Shown here piece after piece: positions 11,357-23,853 of a DNA stretch of 64,000 nucleotides. Each line of letters begins with the position of its first letter. Position 1 is the stretch's first letter. Source of the stretch: Pilatotrama ljubarskyi (lineage: Eukaryota; Basidiomycota; Agaricomycetes; Polyporales; Polyporaceae); NCBI GenBank assembly GCA_022385805.1, contig MU277690.1:62001-126000 (forward strand), given 5' to 3'. The position numbers were made by a program, and so were the translations under genes. The notes below the pieces were generated by a model that was not told the DNA's origin, did no database searches, and saw only the letters and a program-made list of their open reading frames with translations.

Positions 11357-12475
11357 ATGCCAGCACAGCAGTTCATCCTTCCGGATCTCCTCTCTCAATG
11401 TCCTCTGAAGGGGGCCACCAATCCTCATTATGCACAGGCCGCCGCAGAGTCTAGCGCATGGGTCAAAAGCTACAACGTTCTGAGCGACCGCAAGCTCGCC
11501 TTCCTACTTCAAGGTAGCAGCGAGCTCCTCGTGTCCCACGCCTACCCGTATGCGCCCTACGAGCAGTTCCGCACCTGCTGCGACTTCGTCAACCTGCTTT
11601 TCGTTGTCGATGAGGTCAGCGACGACCAGAACGGTAAAGATGCCCGCCGTACCGGCGAGGTGTTCCTGAACACCATGCGCTACCCTGACTGGGATGACGG
11701 GTCCGCACTGGCAAAGATGACCCGAGAGTTAGCGGCCCACGTTGCTTTCGTTCTCCCTGCGTCATACTCACGACGTACTATTCAATCGTAGGTTCAAGCA
11801 GCGGCTGCTTGCGTTCGCCGGCCCAAATAGCTATCGTCGCTTCCTCATGCATTGCGACGACTACGTAAATGCAGTTGCGCGGGAGGCGGAATACAGGGAA
11901 CGCGGCGAGGTCCTGGACATGGACTCATTCCGCACGCTCCGCCGCGAGAACAGCGCCATCCGGCTATGCTTTGGTCTCTTCGAGTTCGCGCTCGGAATTG
12001 ACCTGCCCGACATCGTCTTTCAGGACACGCACTTCATGACCCTGTACTGGGCTGCTGCTGATATGGTTTGCTGGTCCAACGTAAGCTATTCACCCGTGAT
12101 CCTTGCGTCTACCGGCTCTGATCGTACCGCTAACAGGATGTCTATTCATACAACATGGAACAAGCCAAGGGGCACACCGGGAACAACATCGTCACCGTCC
12201 TCATGCGACAAAAGAACATCGACCTGCAAGCGGCATCGGATCTCGTCGGCGCACATTTTGCAACATTGATGAACCGATTTGTGGAGACCAAGAGACTGCT
12301 CCCAACATTCGGCGCGGGGCTTGATGATGCGGTGGCACGATATGTCGAGGCCATGGAACACTGGATCATCGGGAACCTCGAGTGGAGCTTTGAGTCCCAG
12401 CGTTACTTCGGTGCTGAACATGCCAGGGTCAAGGAGACCCTAGTCGTCATGCTGAACTCCGCGGACGAGGACTAA
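11357..12475 (+). CDS. Class I sesquiterpene synthase A
   Basis: A terpene cyclase that would ionise farnesyl diphosphate and cyclise it; the product cannot be told from sequence. The start at 11357 gives [19 protein letters not shown]. The aspartate-rich metal site is [15 protein letters not shown] (a DExxD-type motif). The NSE triad [10 protein letters not shown] is rebuilt across the last intron (WSN then DVYSYNMEQ). The distal SFESQRYF contains the Arg-Tyr pair that senses diphosphate. Two introns: one near 11728-11791 with a GTTAGC donor, and one near 12080-12136. The protein has about 340 residues, the normal length for basidiomycete cyclases, with no targeting peptide. It is a clear paralogue of the gene at 16143 with the same intron positions. 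All metal-binding residues are present, so it appears functional. Confidence 0.92.
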
Positions 12476-15400
12476 GGTACGGTCATCTCCTGTGGGAGCC
12501 ATATCCTCATAGGCTCACGGTCTACGGCCTTCCCTATCGCAGATCGGCGCCCTTCATTTGCACTATTTCTTGTTGACAGCGACGGTGGCTCTGACGCATG
12601 TCGCAGCGGTAGCTCCTTCCAGGCTTGTGTCCCTGCAATGTCCCTAGCTCTTTCGAGCTGTATTCTCCCAAGCATTGACAGATCCAAATCAATGTGCACC
12701 GTATTGTATTTGCTATTCATCCGCCCATGACATCGCTGCCGGTCGCACCGGGTACAGAGTGCTTGCTACCTAGGGCCGCTACAACCTTGTGAGCCGCTCC
12801 CTACTATCAGTACGCGCTTCGAGTCGTCATCATTCCATGTGGTGGGTGACTGTTCCAGCAAGCTGACAATTAGGATGTGTCCTAGCATGTATCTCATCTT
12901 GCGCAGTGATTAATCTCCGGAGCGCTGAGTTGTCGCCTATCCGCAGCGCGTCTCACTTGCGGACTACAGTGGTACCACATTCTAGGTACTAAAACACTGC
13001 GGAGAGAATCCAACCCCGCGAGTAATCCAAACGAAAAGGCTGTGCATGCGCTGAAGCTAAAATCCGACTGCATGCCAGTGCATGGACGTCGACACGTCCA
13101 AGCGCGCGTTTAAAATACACCATTAGCATGCTGCGAGCGTACGCTACGGGGCCCCTCGTTCGCCGAGACTCCCTCAGCCGCTCTCTCAGCTGGGGAGGTA
13201 CAGCATCCTCTGCTGGTAGTCGGAGCGCTTATTTCGCCAGTGACTGTCGTTCAAATGGAAAGTGGCCCGAGGGATCGCGGAGAGCTAAGACGGTCTCCCG
13301 GACTAGGTCTTCCCGAAAGTCTGGGAAGCCTACCGGAACAGCAGGTAGGACCTGGAACGGCTGGCCTTCTGAGTGATAGATGCGGTCCGCAACACCGCGG
13401 CATGCCGTTGCAGGGGTCCTGATGAATGCGTACCGCTGACATGCCTGTAATCCCAGTTGCCGGGCTCGTCGGGAGATGATGAGAATGGATGGGCCCCAAG
13501 CATTGCGGTTGAGGTGCTGGCACGCTGCGTAAAGGGATGTCGGTGCGTTCAAACACAATCCCATGAGAAGTGACCCAGACAAAAGGCACGGTACAAGATG
13601 CATCTCAGGCTACGCCTACCGGATCTCCTCATGAAGCCCTTCGATCCGGTCTGCATCTCCCCGAGCGTTTCTGTGGCAATGACTGGCAGCGCCCGTGCTG
13701 GCCCCGCATCTGATACTAGTAATCAAGCTTTGTAGCCATCGCGCTATACTGAGAAATATATGTATGTGAAGTGGAGTGGACTCAGCGTAACAACTCGCCC
13801 AAGACGTCTGTCTGGCATTCGGTCGGAGCTGGCGGAGACAGAGGAAGGGGCACTGGGATTGGAGAGACACCGCGCTGGACTAGTAGGATGACGCTGCGAC
13901 CGACGGGCAATTCTACACAGCACCATCTTCCTCGCCAAGGCATATGGCAGTTTGGGTTCGTACCACCGTAGGCTTGCGCGAGCCTGAGACTGTTTGGCAA
14001 CGGGTCTCGGAGGCCAGGACAGGTGATAGCGCAACGTGTCCCCGCGCAATCGGCCTCAAAGGCCCGCAACTGACCACCACAGGTTTCTGAGGGGACGTAC
14101 GTGAGACACACACTGAGGCTCGAGGTCGCCGCCTCCTGCCAAGTTGAGGGGGCTCCGAGTCAACGGGCCGCATCGTTACCATTTGTGACGAGCCTTGAAG
14201 TAATTCAGAGTGTTTCTGGGGTTAGGTCTTATGTACCGGTCCGGCTTCAAGCGTCGCAGTTGGAGCGCTAGTACTGTACATGGCCAACTGACAACCGTAA
14301 CTGTGCGCGTGCTTTGCTGCATGCTATCAATGCCCAATTGCATCAATGCCGAATAATCTCTGCAATCTGGCTTCCCACAACTGGCATTGGACCTCTTGTC
14401 AGGCTCTTGATGAATACCAAATGCTTATGTGGGAAAGGCCCGGGAAGTGCTCTCGCAGGGCTGCGTGGTTGGCCTGTGACTATAGCGGGGCCTAGTAAGT
14501 CCTACGCGTTCCAGCAAGTTCTTCTCGATTCGACTACACGGATTGGTTTCAGTGAACGAGGCTTTCCGCAGTCTCCAGAGAAGATATAGCCCTGTATCGT
14601 ATGAGAGATGTCACTCCGGGGCTATATGGAATCGTCCATACGAGGAACACGGGCAGGGGCTAGTGACTAGTGAGTAGTGACCCTATCGTTCAAACCGACT
14701 CCGAGTCTTACATTACTGCCCTGTCCCGAGGACTTTTCCAGGAACGCTTTACTACACTGCTCATACCATTGTCATTCCGCCCGTCGTCTGCGGCCGGGCA
14801 TCCTGTCTGGTCAGATCCACATACCATTCTCCAGCGATGGCGCCCATGCCGCCCCGCGACTGGTACTCAGATCCAGCACGGTTTGTACGGAATCTCGCCA
14901 ATCTCCCGGTTGATTGGGTGTCTGGCTCAACTTGCATGTCAAAGAGTACTGATTGGGACCGCCTTGGATGTCGACACTCCCGCATGCTACTGTCTCCTCG
15001 TGCGCTCTGGGACTCTCGTCCTTTGTGAGGTCATTGATGCGGCAGGGCCAAGTATCATTGCCCAAAAATATCGCCGGTAGTAGATGCTGCCGACGCGAAA
15101 GCGGCTCAAGCCCGCGTTCGTCCACTTCACGGGCGTAGCGGTGGAGTATCCATGCCACTATGTCCGAAGGGTGGATGATTGCCGCAAATACAAGTGGCTC
15201 CCATTTTGAGGACGTGCTGGCTCTCGGTCACAATCACAACGTGCCTGTACGAAACGGACGGAGTTGTGGCACGTGGATCTTCAGTGGCCCCGAGCGGCTC
15301 GGAGTCAGTCCGTGCGCTGACTCGGCGTCGCCGATGTAAAACATCGGAATGAAAGGAACGCTCCGAGGGCGCCTACACGCCGCTACAGTGGGACGCACGA

Positions 15401-16142
15401 GATTGACTTCTGGGGGAGTTTTGGATGGCAGCCTCAAGCTTGCCAGACGCGCTACAAACCGCTGAGTACTTTGTCCACCCACTAAAATCAGAACCAAGTG
15501 ACTACTGATTGATCCTTCACTTTTGACGATTCTGAGACGTGCCGTCCTTCCGAGCGCCATGAACTGGATGGGCGTCAACAACTTCCGGTAACGCCGAACG
15601 GTGCGTCGGTCCTCATACCAGTGCTTACCGGTATCTTGCCTGTCGTCCCGGCCACGGTTGACCACCCGAAACCATTCCGGAGGGCTCGGAGAATTCCCGC
15701 CCATTAGCGAGCCCCTTGTGGTTGTGTCGCGCCGCCCCATTCGTCGTGAGTGGTAGACGCCGGTCATATGCTTGTTCATACCAGGCCGCCCAAATCACCA
15801 TCGGATGGGCAGACGCGGCGGGCAGTGCGCAAAGGGTACCTGGCGTCGGAACGCCGTGAATGGTGCAAATCGCTGTATGAACCGCTTGTTGAACCCTTGC
15901 CGGCGGGAGCGGCGTGTCTTGACCATTCACGCCGCCAGTAACAGATATACACGCAAATATTTGTGTAACCACGTAGAAGTCACTCCGGACACAGCAGAGT
16001 ATAAAGGGAACAGCAATCAGGAGAGTCGGACGACCAACCAACTCCCTCAGCCGCCTATCCTCCTACTTCACTCTCGGTCTCGCATCCGAACTGTTATTGA
16101 GCACCTGCTACACTCTATCACGTCCTCTCACATCGCACTACT
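12476..16142. other. Gene-poor spacer between the two sesquiterpene synthases
   Basis: About 3.7 kb without a supportable gene. Short open frames occur on both strands but none shows a domain or sensible splice chain. No tailoring enzyme lies between the paralogues. I saw no obvious transposon ends; decayed mobile DNA is possible. Confidence 0.5.
16000..16006 (+). promoter_or_regulatory. TATA box of sesquiterpene synthase B
   Basis: TATAAAG, 137-143 bp upstream of the start codon at 16143. Promoter role inferred from consensus and spacing. Confidence 0.45.
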
Positions 16143-17285
16143 ATGTCTTCAGCACACTCCTCCTTTGTCCTGCCCGACCTCCATGCCGTCACACCGTTCA
16201 AGGGCTCCTTCAACCCCCACTACCCGGAGGCTGCCGCCGAGTCCTCAGAATGGGTGAACAGCTACCGGGTGTTGTCCGACAAGAAGCGTGCCTTCTTTCT
16301 CCAAGGTGGCAGCGAACTGCTTTGCGCGCATGCCTATCCTTACGCCGACTACGAACGGTTTCGCACGACATGCGACTTCGTCAACCTGCTCTTCACCGTC
16401 GACGAGATCAGCGATGACCAGAACGGCAAGGACGCGCACAACACGGGTCTTATTTTCTATAATGCGATGAGGGACCCCAACTACGATGACGGCACTGTGC
16501 TGTGCAAAATGACGAAGGAGTACGTCGTCCCCCCTTCGTGTGTATATGACTTCCCTCATGAGTTGAGGACCGTCTCCAGGTTCACTGCGCGCCTTCTGAA
16601 GCACTGCGGTCCTCTGACCTACTGCCGGTTCCTCAAGCACTGCAAGGACTACATCGAGGCCGTAGCGGTGGAAGCTGAGCTCCGTGAGCGTGGCGAGGTG
16701 CTCGATCTCGATGCCTACCAGACCCTCCGCCGCGAGAACAGCGCCGTCCGCTTCTGCTTCGGACTCGCTGGGTATGCGCTCGGGATTGACTTGCCGGACG
16801 AGGTTGTCGACCATCCCGCGTTCATGGCTATGCATCTTTCTACTGTCGACATGGTCTGCTGGTCGAACGTGAGTTCATGGATCTCTTCGATAATGTTGTC
16901 TTGGGCTGATTGATTTGTTCGATAGGACCTATACTCCTACAACATGGAGCAGGCGATGGGCCACACCGGCAACAACATCATCACCGTCCTGATGCAGCAC
17001 AAGGGACTCGACCTCCAGAGTGCCGCTGACTACGTTGGCGTTCACTTCAAGGGTCTTGTGGACACCTTCCTCCGTGCGAAGAAGACTTTGCCGAGTTGGG
17101 GACCGAAGATCGACAACGAAGTGGCTCAATACGGGATGGCGATGGAGAACTGGGTCATCGGGAACCTCAACTGGAGTTTCGAGACGCAACGCTACTTCGG
17201 CCATGCACGCCACGAGATCAAGCGGACCCGTGTCGTAAATTTGTACCCTCGTCGCGTCGAGGACTCGGATGATGACGAGAACTGA
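16143..17285 (+). CDS. Class I sesquiterpene synthase B
   Basis: The second farnesyl diphosphate cyclase of the pair. The start at 16143 gives [20 protein letters not shown]. Motifs in order: the metal-binding [22 protein letters not shown] joined by splicing to [35 protein letters not shown]; the NSE triad in [20 protein letters not shown], rebuilt across the intron near 16869-16926; and WSFETQRYF near the C-terminus. It ends in an acidic tail (EDSDDDEN). Both introns lie where they do in gene A, which supports tandem duplication. The protein has about 340 residues. All catalytic motifs are intact. Downstream lies the convergent MET2 gene. The cyclised product is unknown. Confidence 0.93.
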
Positions 17286-17742
17286 GGTGAGCTTTCATGC
17301 GCATTGTCCTCATTACATTGCCCGGTTGACCTCTGTAATCGTAGTCCAGCATAATCACGTATGTTCACCTCACCTTTCTTCCGTACTCTGCCTATCGAAC
17401 GACCGCCAGCATCATATATATCATTACTTCACAATCCAGCTACTCACTGACTAGTACGTTACTTGTACATAGTTCTCACCAAAAGAGCCCGCCGTCAGTC
17501 TAGTGTCCGAGCTATCACTATCTAGTACATATGCATAATCTATACACTCGTCGTAACGTCAGGCTTTCGTTCTTTGCCTACTCCGGAAATAGTACTCAGG
17601 TCATTTCGCAATGGGAATGGGCTGGGTTGAACAGCCATCGAAGTCGTGAGGAAGTTGAACGGAAGTACAGTTGGATGCAAGGCTACAGGAAATAGGGATT
17701 GACCGGCCAAAAGATGAAGTTATACGCTAGCGGCTTAATTCA
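17286..17742. other. Intergenic, convergent 3' ends (terpene synthase B / MET2)
   Basis: 457 bp of 3' flanking sequence with no coding feature. Confidence 0.4.
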
Positions 17743-19210
<1,468 letters not shown>

Positions 19211-19567
19211 GGAGATTGATGAAGAGGCGACCTGTACGCCTCTCCGCCAGCTGATCTACAGGTTTATAACGGAGTTTACGGAAACAATTGGAAGGAGGGA
19301 ACGAGAGCCCGGGCTTGCAAATGAAATTGAGGTTGAAGCCGGGTGGAGGAGTCAATTGACGTGCAGATGCGTCTGCCCGATCCACGGATCTTTGGCGCTA
19401 CGTGGGTGCCCGATAAGGCAGCTGACCTGGATCCCTTCCTCTAGACGCCCGTCCGGCCCTCGCCGCTAGCCGAGGGCCTGACATTGATCGCACCTCCCAC
19501 CCAACGTCGACCACATCTCACTGCGTCTGTGCTAATCGGCCTGCGCGATTTGTTCAGTGGCGAGTAG
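19211..19567. promoter_or_regulatory. Divergent promoter MET2 / short-chain dehydrogenase
   Basis: 357 bp between divergent start codons. TATAAA on the minus strand at 19263-19268 serves MET2 by position. No clear counterpart was seen for the dehydrogenase. Confidence 0.45.
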
Positions 19568-20720
19568 ATGGAGCTCCCGACGACCTTCATCAGTGCCGTG
19601 AAAGCTGCTCTGGCCCGGCACCCTATAATTTGTACACTCTCTGTCATCCTGATCTCCCAGCGCCTTCTACGCAACTTCCGACAGCGACGCTCGCGAAGGC
19701 TGCCTCGGACTCATGAACGTGTCCTAATAATAGGCGCCTCCAGCGGAATTGGCCGCGCAATTGCGCACGAGTACGCGTCAACGGGCTCTCGAATCTGTCT
19801 TGTGGGTCGTCGCGAGCAGCAGCTGGCACAGGTCGCGGAGGAATGCGTGAAATTGCTCCCGTCCATAACCGCAGAAGGCGCCTCTGACAAATCCAATGTG
19901 GTCCTCCACGTCAAGGCGGACTTCAACAGCGTGGAAGACATGGTGTCCGTACGGGAGAAGTTGGAGAACGGTCAGTCTCACGGCGTGCTTCTCGAAGTAT
20001 AACCGGAGGCTTACGGGATACCCTCGCTTCATGGCAGAATGGGGTGGTCTAGACACCCTCGTAGTGTCAGCGGGTGTTTCTGCTCTACGTCCATTGCTTG
20101 AAGTAGCCGGGACGGAGCGGCAGGATGGCGTATTTCATCCTCCGCGCACGGATGTCAACGGGATCAAGCAGGCCGTGTCAGTCGCTAAAGCTGCACTTCA
20201 GGGAAATTACCTCGGACAACTTGTCTGTGCCGTGACTTTCGTCAGTGAGACCAACGTACTGCGTCGGAATATATCTGACAATGGTCCTGACTGGTAGATA
20301 CCTCTGTTATCCTCCACGTCGCCAGCTCCATCGGTGGTGCTCATATCATCTCTCGCGGCCGTCATCCCCGCGCCCACTCGCTCCATCTACGCGTCCACTA
20401 AAGGCGCTTCCCTTCTGCTCTATCAGTCGCTCGCCATAGAACACCCCTCCATAGCGTTTACACACATCCTGCCTGGAACTGTGGAAGGCGACTTCCGAGC
20501 GTCCGCAGTGGATGGAGGGATTGTGCGCGAGGCCGATCCGAACAAACACGGACTCAAACGAGATGCGGTTGCGAAGCGCTGTCTGGAAGCAGTTGATCAC
20601 GGAGAGAAAGCCGTCTTTATGCCTGCAGCAACCGGTCGGATTGGTCACCTCGTATACTGGCTTTTCCCTTCGGTGATAGAGCGTTTTGCAGCGAAGAAGT
20701 ACAATTATACTGTCAACTAG
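19568..20720 (+). CDS. Membrane-anchored short-chain dehydrogenase/reductase
   Basis: A classical SDR. The N-terminus (MELPTTFISAVKAALARHP) runs into a hydrophobic helix, IICTLSVILISQRLL, likely a membrane anchor. The nucleotide-binding motif is VLIIGASSGIGRAIAHEYAS. After intron 1 (about 19971-20033) come WGGLDTLVVSAGVSALRPLL and NYLGQLVCAVTF. Intron 2 (about 20241-20297) joins to IPLLSSTSPAPSVVLISSLA. The active site is YASTKGA (Tyr-x3-Lys) with the upstream Ser in LISSLA. It ends KKYNYTVN. Substrate is not predictable; fungal relatives are annotated only as SDR. It lies 2.3 kb downstream of terpene synthase B, but MET2 intervenes. Confidence 0.88.
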
Positions 20721-20908
20721 TACTTGCACGATATTACCGACCACTTCATCAACACTGATCTCGCAGTGCTACGCCGTATACTGTATTGCTTTTACACGTC
20801 TATGTATACAGCGTCAGCTCTTCACAACCTGACTCTCGCATTCAGGATCACGGCAGTATCAACGCCGAGTTGAGTGCTGCAAAGAAGGCAAGCCTCTGCG
20901 GTCAAAGA

Positions 20909-21649
20909 TCATACCACCCTCCGCTCACATCGGGTCTCGATGTGCACGCCTTCACAATTGAGGTCGCAATACGGCATCGCGCATCTCTTGCATGTGTATT
21001 TTCCCCAGTATCCGCAGATAGAGCATAGCATCCGCGGCGGCTCGCGAGGAGGAGGGGCCACAGCCCTCAGGTACGTGGGCACGCCTGCAGGCGTGTGCTC
21101 GATGCCCTGACAAAACCCAAAGAGGGATGCACGGAGCGCAGCGCATGTCAGACAGACGACCAGAAGGATGACGTTGCTGCAGGCGCGTACCGACTCCTCG
21201 ATCAGCACGGCGAGACTCTTCTTGTAGAGGATGGCGGTGCGGATGTTCATGGTGGATTTCTTAGGCTTCTTGCCATCCCATTGCCGCTTGTCAGAGATGG
21301 TCGCTTGGCGCGCCCGGCCCTTTGTGGCCCGCCCTCCTGGCGCGACGCCCTCGTCCTCTTCAAGCTCACCGCCAGCACCAGCTCCGGCGGGCTCGGAGTA
21401 GTTTGAGCGCTAGGAGACGCGTACTGAGCCATCGAAGAGGACCCTACGCGCTCAGCGAGCACGGGCGCATACCTCAAGTTCATCAAGGTGTCTCTTCGTG
21501 CGCTTTGCTATGACCTCAGGGTCCAAGGGCGCGTTAGGATTCTGTGTCTGGCGTGCAGCTGGAAGCGGATGAAACAAACGCCGTGAGTCACTGTGCACTG
21601 CCGCGGACGACGACGCGTGGACCTCACGCTGTTTTCTCGCTGGTGGCAT
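20909..21649 (-). CDS. VPS71: HIT-type zinc finger protein VPS71/ZNHIT1 (SWR1 complex)
   Basis: A small subunit of the SWR1 chromatin remodeller that deposits H2A.Z. The start at 21649 gives MPPARKQREVHASSSAAVH, spliced to TARQTQNPNAPLDPEV and then TKRHLDELE. The middle is an acidic, Gly/Ala-rich region. The conserved C-terminal half has KSTMNIRTAILYKKSLAVL, then PTYLRAVAPPPREPPR, then the zinc finger LCSICGYWGKYTCKRCAMPY followed by CDLNCEGVHIETRC. All eight zinc ligands (Cys and His) are visible. Three introns are needed; the first (about 33 bp) is short and the least certain. Position and spacing of the finger at the extreme C-terminus match Vps71/ZNHIT1 and not other HIT proteins. Confidence 0.85.
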
Positions 21650-22136
21650 GCTGAGAAGTCCGTTAGGTCGGCAGCACGGTCGAAACTCTGGCAATCCCGT
21701 GCATCGCCTCGTCAGGGTCTGTCGAGGAGGTGGCGGCGGAGAACAAGCTGTAAGTGCTGTCACTCAGTCACGCCTGCTCTCGGTCATCGTGGGCTTTTGT
21801 GTTTCTCGAATTGGCAGGTAGGATACTGAAGTACTGAACGCCGGGCGCTTGCCGGCGTCTAGCGACGCGCATTGACCGCCGCCTCGTGTTCCCGCCACCC
21901 CCTGCCCCTTGCCGTGCGGCGGCCAACATTGGACGGCGCGCATTGCTCTCGCTATGGCCAAAGGATGTGCTCACTCGCCGCCACATTATTCTCGACATAA
22001 TCCCTTTGTATAACGTCGTCCTGGATACGTCTATTATACTCCCGATATTGTACTGCATCCAGGTATCCTACGTGCTGCGCGTACATAAACGTCGGGCGTA
22101 CCGCTCAGGGCGCAGCCAAAACCCACACACTACACG
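21650..22136. promoter_or_regulatory. Divergent promoter VPS71 / TFIIF-beta
   Basis: 487 bp between divergent nuclear-protein genes. No distinct element was recognised and no gene is supported. Confidence 0.4.
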
Positions 22137-23494
22137 ATGAGATTTGCCGCCTTTGAAGAGTTTCAATCCCACATCCACGGCAGATACGAGGACTGGGAGC
22201 CCTCCGATCTTGACTCATCCGCCGACGATGAATCGCCCTACGAGCAGGACCTGATGCAGGTCGAGCCCGGCGACGGACGGCTGCTGATGGTCAAGGTGCG
22301 CCTTACTCACCCCTCGACGTGCGCCACTCGGGGGCGGCGATGTTGGCACGACGCTGACTCGGTCCCGCGCTCCGCCGCGGCGGCTTCCGGCAGATCCCAA
22401 AGCACTTGATGGAGCGCTGGTCCGCCGTCGAGGAGGAGAACGTGCTCCTCGCCACGATTCGCTACTACGACAGCCCGAGCGGCGCTGCCTCATCCTCCGC
22501 CTCATCGTCCTCCCACCACGCCGCCGCCAAGCCGCGCATCGTCCTCACTCTCCCACCGGAGCCGGACGATGACCGGCTGGGCCCCGATGAATACGAGATG
22601 GATGTAAGCGCAGCAGATGCCGCAGCGCCTTACAACGAGTACCTCGTCGCGCAACTCGACTCCTACAATGCCGAGTCGGACGTGTCCCGCGCCAGCTCCG
22701 CGCACCCCAAATCGTCCGGAAAAGTCCGGGCGGGAAAGGAGAAGCAGGAAGGCAGGCGCAGGCGGCACGTCGCGCTCGCGGGGACGATTACGCACCATTG
22801 CAGCCTGCGCTCGGTGCTTAGCGATCGCCTGAGACAGCGCGTCAAGGCGCGCAGTATGGAGGCGAACACCCCCAAGCGACAGATCATTTTCTTCGGGGAC
22901 AGATACGGCCTGGCTCAGAACCGCCCGACGGGCATGGGTAAGAGTACGGCTGGGACGAGCGGGAAGATAAACGCGCCAGTTCGGAGCGAACTATTCCTGC
23001 AAGCGGTACGTCGCCACCGGGTACCGCGGTCTGCCCGCAATATGGTGGTTTACGTTGACGGGTTCTCCTGCGCCTAGGTAAAGACATATAGCAACGCAAA
23101 GGTCCCGATGGATCGCATGACGCGCGTACCCAGAGGGCAGCTCTTGGACATGCTCTTCCAACTGTTTGAGCAGAGACAGCAGTGGTCATTCAAGCAGCTC
23201 CGCGAGCGGACGCAGCAGCCGGAAGCGTACTTGAAAGAGATCCTCGCGGAGATCGCTTTTCTCCATCGCACCGGCGAGCACCGCGGTACCTGGGAGCTGA
23301 GTGCAAGCTACAGTGGCACACTGGTCAGTGCAAGCATCAAGCATGCTGAAGTTGCCTTCACTGACCACCTATGACAGACGAATGGTAGTGGTAATTCGCC
23401 GAGTGCTGTAGCCGGTCCTTCGGGTCACTCCGAGGTGACGGGCGGGGAGGAAGACTACGAGGAGGATGACAGCGAGCTTGAAGAGGTCTTCTGA
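22137..23494 (+). CDS. TFG2: Transcription initiation factor IIF subunit beta
   Basis: The small subunit of TFIIF, which recruits RNA polymerase II to the preinitiation complex. The start at 22137 gives MRFAAFEEFQSHIHGRYEDW with an acidic leader, then GDGRLLMVK spliced to IPKHLMERWSAVEEENVLLA (dimerisation domain). A Ser/Ala-rich insert follows, then AGTITHHCSLRSVLSDRLRQ. The C-terminal winged helix starts at VPMDRMTRVPRGQLLDMLFQ and continues QQWSFKQLRERTQQPEAYLK and EILAEIAFLHRTGEHRGTWE, an almost invariant block in TFIIF-beta. It ends in an acidic tail (EEDYEEDDSELEEVF). Three GT-AG introns preserve frame. The protein is longer than human RAP30 because of the low-complexity insert, as in other fungi. 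Confidence 0.93.
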
Positions 23495-23853
23495 TGACTT
23501 GAATCTTCCTATAATTGCCTTTGTGTATCATGCTCGACCGCATAACCTCCTGAAGATCGGAAACGCCGATGCCGACGGGAATACAACGGGCCTACGATAC
23601 GTGGATATGTACGAATTACAAGTATAGCCCAACATAAAGCACAACAAGCATCGATAGCAGCAGAGTACCGTCAAGGATCTCAGGTTCGTGAGCATGGAAT
23701 TTCGTCATCCCCTCCACTGAACACGGAAAGCCGCCCACTAGAAACAAAGGGTAGGCCGGGAGAGGTAGTGGTCAGCTTTTGACGTTGTCCGTCGTTGCCC
23801 CGTCACGGCATGGCTGTACAGCCTGCGGGCGTACGAGGCTAACACCATGAATC
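23495..23853. other. Intergenic, convergent 3' ends (TFIIF-beta / MFS permease)
   Basis: 359 bp without coding potential. Confidence 0.4.
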
